The notes: generated from the sequence alone by a model not told the origin. Shown: positions 53,301-60,523, counted from the stretch's first letter. The stretch is 64,000 nucleotides of DNA from DAOMFB01 sp963801475 (GCA_963801475.1 CAWDEX010000003.1:186001-250000), one strand, 5' to 3'. A program made the numbers and translations.

Positions 53301-54166
53301 TGCCGGGCGTACTGCTCCTGGCGGTGATGGCCGCTGCGCCGGCGCTCAGGATCTCGCTGTCGCCGGCCCGGGCGCCGCAGGGGAGCGTCGTCGTCGTCAC
53401 GGTGACGAGCCCCGTCCCCCTCGAATCTCCGGTGCTCGTCGACGGGGAACGCCGGATCCGGCTCGAACCGGCGGGAGCCGGCCGCTGGGCGGCGCTCCTC
53501 GGCGTCGACTTCGAAGCGGCGCCGGGAGGCCGGCCGATCCGGGTCGAGGGCGACGCGGCGGAGGGCGGGAAGGTCTCCGTCTCGGCGGAGCTCCGCGTCG
53601 TGTCGCGGAAGTTCGCCGTCCAGCGCCTGACGGTCGACCCGAAGTTCGTGGAGCCGCCGCCGGAGGAGAAGGAGCGGATCGAGCGGGATCGCGCGGCCTT
53701 CGCCCGGGCGTTCGCCTCGTCGGTCCCGGGCCGCCTCTGGAGCGGCTCCTTCCGCCGGCCGACGGAAGGCGAGATTCGCGGGAACTTCGGGGCCCGCCGG
53801 GTCTACAACGGACGGACCCGCTCCCGCCATGCCGGCCTCGACGTGGCCGCCGCCAGCGGCGCGCCCGTGAGGGCTTCCGCGGGGGGGCGCGTCGCGCTGG
53901 CGGGCGACTTCTACTTCTCCGGCGGGAGCGTCGTCCTCGACCACGGCGACGGCCTCTTCACGATGTACTTCCATCTCTCCCGCCTCGACGTGAAGGACGG
54001 AGACGTCGTGGCGGCCGGCCAGCGGATCGGCGCCGTGGGGGCGACGGGCCGTGCCACGGGACCGCATCTGCACTGGGCGGCGCGGCTCCTCGGCGCGCGG
54101 GTCGACCCGGCGGCGCTTCTGGCCCTGGCCGCGCCGCGCGGTCCGGAGCCTCCGGGCGGGCCGTAA
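53300..54166 (+). CDS. M23-family peptidase (LytM/peptidoglycan endopeptidase)
   Basis: A 288-residue exported protein. Short N-terminal signal (GVLLLAVMAAAPAL), an Ig-like or beta region up to about residue 110, then a helix (PPEEKERIERDRAAFARAF) and the M23 domain: GNFGARRVYN, SRHAGLDVAA (zinc His and Asp), LFTMYFHLSRLD and GPHLHWAARL (HxH). It would cut peptidoglycan cross-links. Co-translated with the acylase homologue (TGATG). The last codons are copied again at 56350 as part of the duplicated segment. Confidence 0.88.
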   Translation: MPGVLLLAVMAAAPALRISLSPARAPQGSVVVVTVTSPVPLESPVLVDGERRIRLEPAGAGRWAALLGVDFEAAPGGRPIRVEGDAAEGGKVSVSAELRVVSRKFAVQRLTVDPKFVEPPPEEKERIERDRAAFARAFASSVPGRLWSGSFRRPTEGEIRGNFGARRVYNGRTRSRHAGLDVAAASGAPVRASAGGRVALAGDFYFSGGSVVLDHGDGLFTMYFHLSRLDVKDGDVVAAGQRIGAVGATGRATGPHLHWAARLLGARVDPAALLALAAPRGPEPPGGP

Positions 54167-54583
54167 ACTGCGGGCATGAGCGTCCGCATCACGGGCCATC
54201 TGCTCTCGCCCACGACGACCTCCCTGACGCACGAATCCTCCTCCACGATCTCCACGATGGCGCCGAAGGACAACGGCGGCGACGGAAGCACCTTCTCGCC
54301 GACCGACCTCTGTGCCGCCTCCTTCGCCAGCTGCGCCGCGACGACGATCGGTCTTTACGCGAGCCGGTGCGGCATCCCGCTCGAGAGGATCGACTTCTCC
54401 GTCGAGAAGCACATGACCTCCGAGCCGCCCCGGCGAATCGCGAAGCTCGTCGCCCGCTTCCGGATTCACACGCCGTGCGGCGAGGAGGACTTCGCGAAGC
54501 TCGTCAACGCGGGGAAGACCTGCCCCGTCCGCCGCTCGCTCCACCCGGACGTGAGCGTCGAGGAAACGTACGATCGGGCCTGA
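54132..54583 (+). repeat. Duplicated osmC segment, copy 1
   Basis: About 452 bp that recur at 56350-56801, offset 2218 bp. The repeat contains the last codons of the M23 gene, the TAAACT promoter element and all of osmC. The copies differ by scattered substitutions, for example around 54433, 54525 and 54554, so they are diverged alleles rather than a fresh exact copy. Confidence 0.9.
54176..54583 (+). CDS. osmC: OsmC/Ohr-family peroxiredoxin-like protein, copy 1
   Basis: A 135-residue OsmC-fold protein. CAASFASCAATTIGLYAS holds the first catalytic Cys in its helix and NAGKTCPVRRSLHPDVS the second (TCP). Family members reduce organic hydroperoxides with lipoyl or other thiols in the cytosol. 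TAAACT at 54164-54169 lies 6 nt before the ATG (leaderless). A 4-residue-different second complete copy is at 56394-56801 and a 3' fragment at 57905-57998. Confidence 0.9.
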   Translation: MSVRITGHLLSPTTTSLTHESSSTISTMAPKDNGGDGSTFSPTDLCAASFASCAATTIGLYASRCGIPLERIDFSVEKHMTSEPPRRIAKLVARFRIHTPCGEEDFAKLVNAGKTCPVRRSLHPDVSVEETYDRA

Positions 54584-54586
54584 CTG

Positions 54587-54652
54587 TCAGGCCGCCCCAC
54601 GCCGGTGAGCTCCAGCGACTCGACCTGGTAGCCGGCCGCCACCCACGGTTCC
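54587..54652 (-). pseudogene. Relic of a rhodanese C-terminus beside osmC copy 1
   Basis: On the minus strand this stretch reads WVAAGYQVESLELTGVG, clearly related to WIAAGYDVEEIDLVARR at the C-terminus of the DedA-rhodanese gene at 58002-58961, the natural convergent neighbour of osmC. Only the tail is left; beyond it the sequence changes to the RES module. It marks the left junction of the inserted segment. Confidence 0.6.
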
Positions 54653-54723
54653 TGCGGCGGATCATGGACATTGTGGGTAGGATGCAACATGCCGATGCCG
54701 CTGAGATGAAGGCTGGGCGAACA

Positions 54724-55371
54724 ATGGATCCATTGCCGTGGCCACCAGACGACTGTGTCGCGCTGACGCTCGAGCCCGTGCAGACGGACGCCCTCTTCGG
54801 GGGCGACGGGCTCGGGCCGTGGTTCCGGATCTTCAAGGTACCCCAGAGAGTCGTCGACGCCCAACCAGCGGGTGATCCCTTGTGGCGATTCGATTGTCCT
54901 TTGGGTTATTCGCCCCCCTTTTCCGTCTGGTATGGCTCCCGAACGGAGATCGGTGCGTTCCTCGAGAAGTTTGGTGAGACAGGCGGCCGCTTTGTCACCC
55001 CAAGGCAGCGCCTGGGCCGAATGATGGGCGCCATTCACACGACGAGGCCGCTTAACCTCCTCGATGTTCGGGCGCCCGCGGTCCTCGGAATCCTGGCCGC
55101 GCCGGCGGGACTTGATGGCAGATTCAACTCCTCCGCGGATTACGACCTGACGCGTGCCTGGTCCGCGGCCTTCCATCGGTGCGCGGAATCGAGATCTCTC
55201 GACGGGCTCCTCTATCACGGCCGGAAGTCGGGGGATGACTGCATCGCCCTCTTCCATGACCGCGTCGCGTCGGTCCTTCAGCAAGAAGGAATTCCTGTAT
55301 CTGTCGACGATCCTTCAGTCGAAACATTCCGTACCGAGTTCACGAAGTGGACAAAGAAGACATGGGCGTGA
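54724..55371 (+). CDS. RES-domain toxin (NAD+ phosphorylase/ADP-ribosyltransferase-like)
   Basis: A 215-residue RES-family protein. Diagnostic stretches are PLWRFDCPLGYSPPFSVWYG (Arg and Tyr of the NAD pocket), GSRTEIGAFLEKFG (the conserved E after SxxxxA) and RSLDGLLYHGRKSGDDCIAL (the SG-x3-C/N segment). RES toxins destroy NAD+. Starts at 54664 and 54708 are also in frame; 54724 gives MDPLPWPPDD. Lower GC and looser codon use than neighbours suggest transfer. It precedes the antitoxin-like gene, the reverse of the usual antitoxin-first order. Confidence 0.75.
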   Translation: MDPLPWPPDDCVALTLEPVQTDALFGGDGLGPWFRIFKVPQRVVDAQPAGDPLWRFDCPLGYSPPFSVWYGSRTEIGAFLEKFGETGGRFVTPRQRLGRMMGAIHTTRPLNLLDVRAPAVLGILAAPAGLDGRFNSSADYDLTRAWSAAFHRCAESRSLDGLLYHGRKSGDDCIALFHDRVASVLQQEGIPVSVDDPSVETFRTEFTKWTKKTWA

Positions 55372-55397
55372 GATGCGGCCTTCTCGTCTGGACGTCC

Positions 55398-55426
55398 TTG
55401 ACATAATGGACGTGATGGACTAAATT
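55398..55426 (+). promoter_or_regulatory. Promoter of the antitoxin-like gene
   Basis: Consensus -35 TTGACA (55398-55403), exactly 17 bp, then TAAATT (55421-55426) as -10. The ATG at 55433 is 6 nt downstream, with no Shine-Dalgarno. The spacer has a short direct repeat of ATGGAC (55406 and 55415), a possible autoregulatory site. It gives the second gene of the pair its own promoter. Confidence 0.7.
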
Positions 55427-55432
55427 AAAGTC

Positions 55433-56326
55433 ATGGGGACGACACGCCACACCGACTCAATCGGGGTCCAAGTAGACCCGGAGTCCGCAGATCGCCTCCG
55501 CGCGGGCTACCGAATTCGTTTTCTGGCCTCCAGAGCGGGCTTCGCTCGCCCGGACGCCGAGATCGGATTCATCGAGTTCGCGGCTGAGGCGCCGCGAGTC
55601 GCTGCAGACTCTTCCGTCGTCGACGATGTGATCGTGGCTTACGTGACCGAGATGCTCACGCACAAGCGCAAGCTTTCGGCCAGGTGGGTCAAGCTGCGTG
55701 AACTGCTGGCAATGCCCGTCGAGGAGCTAGATCTCAGCAAGGCGGATCTCGCACGGCTCCGGAAGAAGCACCTTGCGCGCGTTGGCGAGACCCTGCTCGC
55801 CGACTCGCCAGCGCCCGAACCCGTCGTGGAGGAGGCCCGGGAGGCCGCCAATGCGCTTCTGGGCGAACTGAGGCGAGAACTGGAGAAGATCCTCGAGCAG
55901 GCGGCCGATGCCGATACCGACCAGACATGGCGACCCGGAGACGATCTGATCGCACAGCGAGACGCGACTTTGAACTATGGGGGAAAGCCACCGTACGAGC
56001 CCAGAAGGGTCATGCAGCTCCTCGCCGTCACTACGCGACAGGCCCTGGCTGAACGACGAAGAAAAGGCCAGCTCCTCGGTCTGCCGGTGGGCGAACGCAA
56101 GATCCTCTATCCGCAGTGGCAGTTCGGAGATCACGGATCACTCATTCCTGGGCTGGCCGAGGTCCTGGCAGTGACGCCGCGCGAGGATCCGTGGGGTGTC
56201 GCCGACATCCTCACGAGCCCACAGGAGATCTTCGACGGCCAGACCCCAATCGACGTTCTCGCCAGAGGGTCGAAGCCGCAAGCTGTAAAGAAGACAGTCG
56301 AGCTCGTGCGCCGAGCGTACGCGTGA
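55433..56326 (+). CDS. Antitoxin-like protein with MbcA/ParS-type toxin-binding C-terminus
   Basis: A 297-residue protein, long for an antitoxin. The middle part is helical and charged. The C-terminal 100 residues read QALAERRRKGQLLGLPVGER, then YPQWQF, SLIPGLAEVLAV, PWGVADILTSPQEIFDG, TPIDVLARG and KTVELVRRAYA. This is the Xre/MbcA/ParS toxin-binding pattern that caps RES toxins. No clear HTH is obvious at the N-terminus. Paired with the RES gene 61 bp upstream, it is the likely antidote. Confidence 0.7.
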   Translation: MGTTRHTDSIGVQVDPESADRLRAGYRIRFLASRAGFARPDAEIGFIEFAAEAPRVAADSSVVDDVIVAYVTEMLTHKRKLSARWVKLRELLAMPVEELDLSKADLARLRKKHLARVGETLLADSPAPEPVVEEAREAANALLGELRRELEKILEQAADADTDQTWRPGDDLIAQRDATLNYGGKPPYEPRRVMQLLAVTTRQALAERRRKGQLLGLPVGERKILYPQWQFGDHGSLIPGLAEVLAVTPREDPWGVADILTSPQEIFDGQTPIDVLARGSKPQAVKKTVELVRRAYA

Positions 56327-56349
56327 GGTGGTCCCTCTCCCTCAGCTCA

Positions 56350-56801
56350 CGCCGCGCGGTCCGGAGCCTCCGGGCGGGCCGTAAACTGCGGGCATGAGCG
56401 TCCGCATCACGGGCCATCTGCTCTCGCCCACGACGACCTCCCTGACGCACGAATCCTCCTCCACGATCTCCACGATGGCGCCGAAGGACAACGGCGGCGA
56501 CGGAAGCACCTTCTCGCCGACCGACCTCTGTGCCGCCTCCTTCGCCAGCTGCGCCGCGACGACGATCGGTCTTTACGCGAGCCGGTGCGGCATCCCGCTC
56601 GAGAGGATCGACTTCTCCGTCGAGAAGCACATGACCTCCGAGCCGCCCCGGCGACTCGCGAAGCTCGTCGCCCGCTTCCGGATTCACACGCCGTGCGGCG
56701 AGGAGGACTTCGCGAAGCTCGTCAACGCGGGGAAGACCTGCCCCATCCGCCGTTCGCTCCACCCGGACGTGGCCGTCGAGGAGACGTACGAACGGGCCTG
56801 A
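56350..56801 (+). repeat. Duplicated osmC segment, copy 2
   Basis: Second copy of the segment at 54132-54583, beginning CGCCGCGCGG in both. It brings the end of the M23 gene and the promoter element into the middle of the island, directly after the antitoxin-like gene. Confidence 0.9.
56394..56801 (+). CDS. osmC: OsmC/Ohr-family peroxiredoxin-like protein, copy 2
   Basis: A 135-residue near-copy of the protein at 54176-54583, with four differences (I to L in PPRRLAKL, V to I in TCPIRR, S to A in HPDVAV, D to E in ETYERA). Both catalytic cysteines are kept, so it should be functional. TAAACT at 56382-56387 is again 6 nt before the ATG. Two expressed copies would raise dosage, or one may be dispensable. 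Confidence 0.9.
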   Translation: MSVRITGHLLSPTTTSLTHESSSTISTMAPKDNGGDGSTFSPTDLCAASFASCAATTIGLYASRCGIPLERIDFSVEKHMTSEPPRRLAKLVARFRIHTPCGEEDFAKLVNAGKTCPIRRSLHPDVAVEETYERA

Positions 56802-56850
56802 CGCTTGGGCCCGCCCCACTGGGCGACGAAACCGATCTCCTCGACCACGA
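56802..56850 (-). pseudogene. Relic of a rhodanese C-terminus beside osmC copy 2
   Basis: Minus-strand reading gives VVEEIGFVAQWGGPKR, matching VEEIDLVARRDPV at the end of the DedA-rhodanese protein. The relic differs from the one after copy 1, implying a different source allele. It ends in a run of ACC/ACG repeats before the next module. Confidence 0.5.
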
Positions 56851-56883
56851 CCACGACCAGCTTCTGGACCAGGAACGGGACAG

Positions 56884-56915
56884 TTGAGATCGACCGAAAA
56901 ATATGGTCATATGAC
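56884..56915 (+). promoter_or_regulatory. Promoter/operator of the wHTH-nucleotidyltransferase pair
   Basis: A -35-like TTGAGA at 56884-56889 is followed by AT-rich sequence with a 10-bp perfect palindrome GTCATATGAC at 56906-56915, overlapping the -10 position and ending 2 nt before the first ATG. This is a good place for autorepression by the wHTH protein encoded next. Confidence 0.45.
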
Positions 56916-56917
56916 AG

Positions 56918-57256
56918 ATGATGATGGTCGGAATCTCCTCTCCCTTTGGCGGACGGACGCGGACCCGCGTCCTCGTCGCGCTGCTGCTCCTCGACGAGAG
57001 CTACCCTCGCGAGCTGGCCCGCGTTCTCGAGACCTCTCTTTCGGGCGTACAGGGAGCCCTTCGCGGCCTCGAGAGGGATGGCCTCGTCGCGGGGAGGCTC
57101 AGAGGACGAACGCGCCTCTATCGGCTCAACCCCGCCTATTTCGCGTTCGATGAGTTTCGGTCTTTTCTCGCGCGACTCGCTGAAGCCGAAGGCGAAACGA
57201 ACCGGGCCATTACGGGCATGAGACGTAGGCCACGCAGGGTCGGAAAACCACTATGA
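56918..57256 (+). CDS. Winged-helix DNA-binding protein (MarR/ArsR-like) of a two-gene module
   Basis: A 112-residue winged-helix protein. RTRVLVALLLLDESYPRELA and RVLETSLSGVQGALRGLERD form the HTH, and GLVAGRLRGRTRLYRLNPAY the wing. It is likely the regulator and possibly the antitoxin partner of the nucleotidyltransferase-like protein that follows with an ATGA overlap. Three in-frame ATGs at 56918, 56921 and 56924 leave the exact start open. Its GC is lower than that of the core genes. Confidence 0.7.
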   Translation: MMMVGISSPFGGRTRTRVLVALLLLDESYPRELARVLETSLSGVQGALRGLERDGLVAGRLRGRTRLYRLNPAYFAFDEFRSFLARLAEAEGETNRAITGMRRRPRRVGKPL

Positions 57257-57816
57257 AGGCACTTCGGCCTCCGCAGCTGCCAGCGGTGGCAGCTTCCGTC
57301 GCCGCCGCTCTTCGCCGCGCTGGAATCTCGGCAGTCCTGACGGGTGGCGCTTGTGCCGCCATTCACAGTCACGGGGCGTACGAGTCGTCAGATCTCGATT
57401 TCATCCTCGAAAGGGAAACGACGCAGCGCGTGCTCGACGACGCCATGGGATCGGTCGGCTTTCAAAGGGACGGTGACCGGTACGTTCACACAGCGTTGCC
57501 CTTCTGGGTCGAATTCCCGAGGGGACCCCTCGGAATCGGGCGCGACCTCGACGTGAAGCCCGTCGATATCAGGGTCGGCCGTGGACGGCTGCGCACCCTT
57601 TCCGCCTTCGATTCGTGCCGCGACCGGCTCGCGGCTTTCTACCATTGGGCCGATCGCCAGGCTCTTGACGCGGCCGTTGAGATCGTCCTCCGAAAGAAGA
57701 TCGATCCAACGAGACTGAGGGCTTGGAGCGAGAAGGAGGGCGCCTCTTCGAAATTCGAGGAGTTCCGGAGGCGGGTCTCCGGGCGGTCGCGAGGGACGCC
57801 AAAGAGCGCCCGTTGA
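57253..57816 (+). CDS. Nucleotidyltransferase-fold protein (AbiEii/type IV-toxin-like)
   Basis: A 187-residue protein with an MNT-like nucleotidyltransferase core: ISAVLTGGACAAIHSHGAYE then SSDLDFILERET (GG..SxDxDF, the metal-binding acidic pair). DRYVHTALPFWVEFPRGPLG follows, and a helical C-terminus. Such proteins pair with wHTH partners in abortive-infection and toxin-antitoxin loci. Here it is coupled to the wHTH gene. Whether it is a toxin, defence factor or neutral is unknown. Confidence 0.7.
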   Translation: MKALRPPQLPAVAASVAAALRRAGISAVLTGGACAAIHSHGAYESSDLDFILERETTQRVLDDAMGSVGFQRDGDRYVHTALPFWVEFPRGPLGIGRDLDVKPVDIRVGRGRLRTLSAFDSCRDRLAAFYHWADRQALDAAVEIVLRKKIDPTRLRAWSEKEGASSKFEEFRRRVSGRSRGTPKSAR

Positions 57817-57832
57817 GGAGAATCCCTTCCGC

Positions 57833-57904
57833 CTCGTGCTCGAGCTGCTCCGCGCCCCACCCGGCGTAGCCGAGGACGAGCAGGCCGGCGGGAGGCGACG
57901 GGCG
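57833..57904. repeat. Duplicated fragment of the algH gene
   Basis: About 72 bp almost identical to 59113-59184 inside algH (offset 1280), in the same orientation. It is joined at 57905 to an osmC 3' fragment. The joint falls on CTTCGTGAAG, while both parents have the palindrome CTTCGCGAAG at the corresponding place (59185-59194 in algH, 56708-56717 in osmC). Confidence 0.85.
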
Positions 57905-57998
57905 CTTCGTGAAGCTCGTCAACGCGGGGAAGACCTGCCCCGTCCGCCGTTCGCTCCACCCGGACGTGAGCGTCGAGGAGACGTACGAGCGGGCCTGA
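57905..57998 (+). pseudogene. osmC: 3' fragment of osmC, copy 3
   Basis: The last 30 or so codons of an osmC gene, KLVNAGKTCPVRRSLHPDVS to ETYERA and a TGA, with no start or first catalytic Cys. It abuts the end of the DedA-rhodanese gene, so this is the original osmC/rhodanese boundary, cut off on its left by the algH fragment. Not expected to be functional. Confidence 0.85.
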
Positions 57999-58001
57999 AG
58001 G

Positions 58002-58961
58002 TCAGACCGGATCGCGTCGGGCGACGAGGTCGATCTCCTCGACATCGTAGCCGGCGGCGATCCAGGCGTCGAACCCTCCGGCCAGAGGCCGGACGACGGT
58101 GAACCCACGGTCGATCAGGAGGCGCGCCGCACGGGCCGCCGAGGCTTCCGTCGGTCACGTGCAGTAGAGGACGATCTCCCGTTCCTTCGGCAGGAGCTGA
58201 ATCTGCGCTTCGAGGTTTTCGAGGGAGAGGAGGACGGCGCCCGGGATCCTCCGTGGATCGCCCGCCCGCGCCACCGCGGAACGGACGTCCACGACGGCCG
58301 GTGGCTCGCCGGCGGACATCAAGCGACGCAGCTCGTCGGGAAGGATCCGCGCCATCCGGAGCTTGCGGAAGAAGTGCCACCGCTGCGTCCACTTGACGAC
58401 GAGGAAGACGACGAACGCTCCCCCCAGAATCGCCAGCGCCCCGCCGCCCAGCGTCGCGAGCCACTCCACCACGCGGTCGACGGCGTCGTGGAAATACCAG
58501 CCGAGGGCGATCCCGGAGCCGGCCCAGAGGAGCGCTCCGGCCCCGGACCAGGCAAGGAAGGCCGGCATTCCGACGCGCCCCGACCCGGCCAGCGGCGGCG
58601 CCACGGTCGAGAGCCCCGGAACGAACTTGGCCACGAGGAGCGTGGGGAGGCCCCAGCGGTCGAAGACCGACTCCGTCTGGCGGACGCACGAATCGGGCGA
58701 GATCGTCATCCGGCAGAGCATCTTCAGGACCCGGTGCCCCTGCCACCGGCCGAGGAGGAACCAGAGGCCGTCGCCGAGGAGCGATGCGAAGACCGACGCG
58801 AAGAGGAGCCCCGCGAGCGGGAGCTTTCCGTCGGCCGCGAGAGCCCCCGCGAGAACGAGCGTCGGGATCGCGGGGAGCGGGATGCCGAGCTGCTCGAGGA
58901 GGACGTTCGCGAAGACGAGGAGGATCCCGTGCCGCGAGAGCGCCGCAACCAGTTCGGTCAT
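58002..58961 (-). CDS. DedA membrane protein fused to rhodanese, with in-frame UGA (candidate selenoprotein)
   Basis: A 319-codon frame. Residues 1 to about 200 are a DedA/SNARE-associated domain (LEQLGIPLPAIPTLVLAGAL, FLLGRWQGHRVL, KFVPGLSTVAPPLAG). Residues about 215-319 are a rhodanese domain. Codon 269 is TGA (58155-58157) in VLYCT-U-PTEASAARAARL, where homologues I recall have CxCP; the first Cys is the catalytic one. After it comes text typical of rhodanese (FTVVRPLAGGFDAWIAAGYD) up to TGA at 58002. A standard caller would stop at 58155 and lose 51 residues including the fold core. Sulfur or selenium handling at the membrane is inferred. Confidence 0.8.
58121..58140 (-). promoter_or_regulatory. 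Candidate SECIS hairpin after the UGA of the rhodanese gene
   Basis: On the minus strand, GGCG and GCC (58140-58134) pair with GGC and CGCC (58128-58121), with one bulged G, around the loop CGTGC. The loop starts 22 nt after the TGA and has a G at its second position, as expected for bacterial SECIS elements. Seven G-C pairs make it stable, though stable hairpins are common in DNA this GC-rich. Confidence 0.5.
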
Positions 58962-58968
58962 GGAAGCT

Positions 58969-59529
58969 TCAGCTGACGCCGCCGGGGAAGGGAAGGACGT
59001 TCTGGGGCGTCACGCCCAGCCGGTCGAGGCCGCGCTCCCAGAGGCCGTCGATCTCGTTCGTGAAGGCGAAGGCCGCGTCGTACGGGAGCACGAGCCACGC
59101 CCCGTCCTCCATCTCGTGCTCGAGCTGCTCCGCGCCCCACCCGGCGTAGCCGAGGACGAGCAGGCCGGCGGGAGGCGACGGGAGCTTCGCGAAGAGCTTC
59201 GGAAGGATCTCGGCGGAACCGGAGACGCGGATCCCCGGCGCCATCTCGATCTGCTCGACGTCGGGAACCTCCCCCGCGAAGACGACGACGAGGCCGTTCG
59301 TCACCACGGGGCCACCGAGCCGGATCGGCGTGTCGGGATGGATCGACGTCCCGAGCGGCGGCGTGAGGAGCTCCGCGGGGGCCACGCCCAGCTCGCGGTT
59401 GACGATCCAGCCGAGAGCCCCGTCTTTCGTGTGGTGCGCCATCAGGACGACCGTCTTCGCGAAGTTCGGGTCGAGCATCGCCGGCGAGGCGAGGAGGAAG
59501 TAGGGGGGCGCGAGGGACTCCACGGTCAC
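58969..59529 (-). CDS. algH: YqgE/AlgH family protein (DUF179)
   Basis: A 186-residue YqgE/AlgH protein. YFLLASPAMLDPNFAKTVVL, LGWIVNRELG, PIRLGGPVVTNGLVVVF and LLVLGYAGWGAEQLEHEME are the family landmarks. DUF179 proteins are widespread and of unclear biochemical role. GTG starts at 59529 and 59523 are possible; 59529 has GGAG about 12 nt upstream. It lies 7 bp before the DedA-rhodanese gene on the same strand. A 72-bp piece of it has been copied to 57833. Confidence 0.85.
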   Translation of the reverse strand: MTVESLAPPYFLLASPAMLDPNFAKTVVLMAHHTKDGALGWIVNRELGVAPAELLTPPLGTSIHPDTPIRLGGPVVTNGLVVVFAGEVPDVEQIEMAPGIRVSGSAEILPKLFAKLPSPPAGLLVLGYAGWGAEQLEHEMEDGAWLVLPYDAAFAFTNEIDGLWERGLDRLGVTPQNVLPFPGGVS

Positions 59530-59554
59530 GGGCGGAATTATCTCCGGAAGGGCC

Positions 59555-60523
59555 TCATCGGCCGAACGCGACCGCGGCAGCCCGCGCGACCTTTGCGAGG
59601 ACGGCCTCCCGCTCCGCCTCGCCGCGGTAGGAGCTTTGGAGGAAGACCGAGATCGCAAGCGTCGGCCCGCCGGGGAGCCGGACGAGAGCGACGTCGTTCA
59701 CGCTGCGCCCCATCGTCCCGGTCTTGTCGAAGACCTCGCTCCCCGAAGGGACCCCCGCCCGGATCCTCTTGTCCCCCGTCGCGCACCGGCGCATCGCCGA
59801 GAGAAGGCGCTCCGTGGAGGCCGGGGAGAGCAGCTCCTTCTTCTCGAGCCGTACGAGGAGGCGCGAGAGGGCCTCCGGCGTCGCGGCGTTCCGGGGGTTC
59901 TTCTCGAAGGTGCGCTCGGCCTTCATCCGCTTCCCCGCCGGGACCTTTCCGACTCGCTCCTTCAGCGCCTCGGGCGTCATCCGGAGGCTCTCCGGGATCT
60001 CCGTGATGCCGGACGAGAGGAGCGAGACCTCCAGCTCGGTCGCGTTCACGTCGATCCCGGTAAGGCCGAGGGCGGAGAGGCCCTCGCGCACGGCCTTCGT
60101 CCCGCCGAGCCGCCGGACGAGGAGGTCCGCCGCGCTCCCGTCGCTCGCGACCATCATGTCGTCCAGAAGCTCGCCGATGGTGAGCGAGAGCCCCGGCTTC
60201 CATCGCTCGAAGACCGGCCCGCGCGGGCGGAGGTCGCCGCGCGTAATCGGGAGCTTCTCGTCCAGCTTCAGCGCGCCGGCGTCGGCCCGTTTGAGAAGGA
60301 CGACGGCCACGGGAAGCTTGAAGACGCTCGCCATCGGAAACCGGACTCCGCCCTGGTACGAGACGCTTCTTCCGGAAGCGACGTCCACGATCGAGACGCC
60401 GAGCGTCCCGTCCGAGTCGTCGGCGATCCGGACGATCTCGACCTTGAGCGTCCGCAGGCGCGCGTCGTCAGGGGGAGCGGCGGGGGGAGCGGCGAGGAGC
60501 GGAAGCAGGACGAGAGCGAGCAC
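59555..60523 (-). CDS. Class A beta-lactamase-like serine hydrolase
   Basis: A 322-residue exported enzyme. Signal peptide VLALVLLPLLAAPPAAPP. VRFPMASVFKLPVAVV gives SxxK (Ser nucleophile). The SDN loop reads SDG in MMVASDGSAADLLV, and FDKTGTMGRSVND is the KTG triad. ELEVSLLS is at about the omega-loop position but without a clear ExxLN. It fits the class A fold, but the SDG and omega changes make beta-lactam hydrolysis uncertain. The GTG at 60523 has GGAGG 5 nt upstream; a GTG at 60529 is in frame. Confidence 0.8.
   Translation of the reverse strand: MLALVLLPLLAAPPAAPPDDARLRTLKVEIVRIADDSDGTLGVSIVDVASGRSVSYQGGVRFPMASVFKLPVAVVLLKRADAGALKLDEKLPITRGDLRPRGPVFERWKPGLSLTIGELLDDMMVASDGSAADLLVRRLGGTKAVREGLSALGLTGIDVNATELEVSLLSSGITEIPESLRMTPEALKERVGKVPAGKRMKAERTFEKNPRNAATPEALSRLLVRLEKKELLSPASTERLLSAMRRCATGDKRIRAGVPSGSEVFDKTGTMGRSVNDVALVRLPGGPTLAISVFLQSSYRGEAEREAVLAKVARAAAVAFGR

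Noticed and set aside
54132..56801. Composite transposon bounded by the osmC repeats
   Set aside because: Repeats carry an intact gene but no transposase, and no terminal inverted repeats or target duplications were seen. Homologous recombination fits better.
57905..57998. A functional third osmC gene
   Set aside because: Only the last third is present; there is no start codon and the first catalytic Cys is missing.
59555..60523. Bona fide antibiotic-resistance beta-lactamase
   Set aside because: SxxK and KTG are present but SDN reads SDG and no clear ExxLN was found. The name is kept at fold level only.
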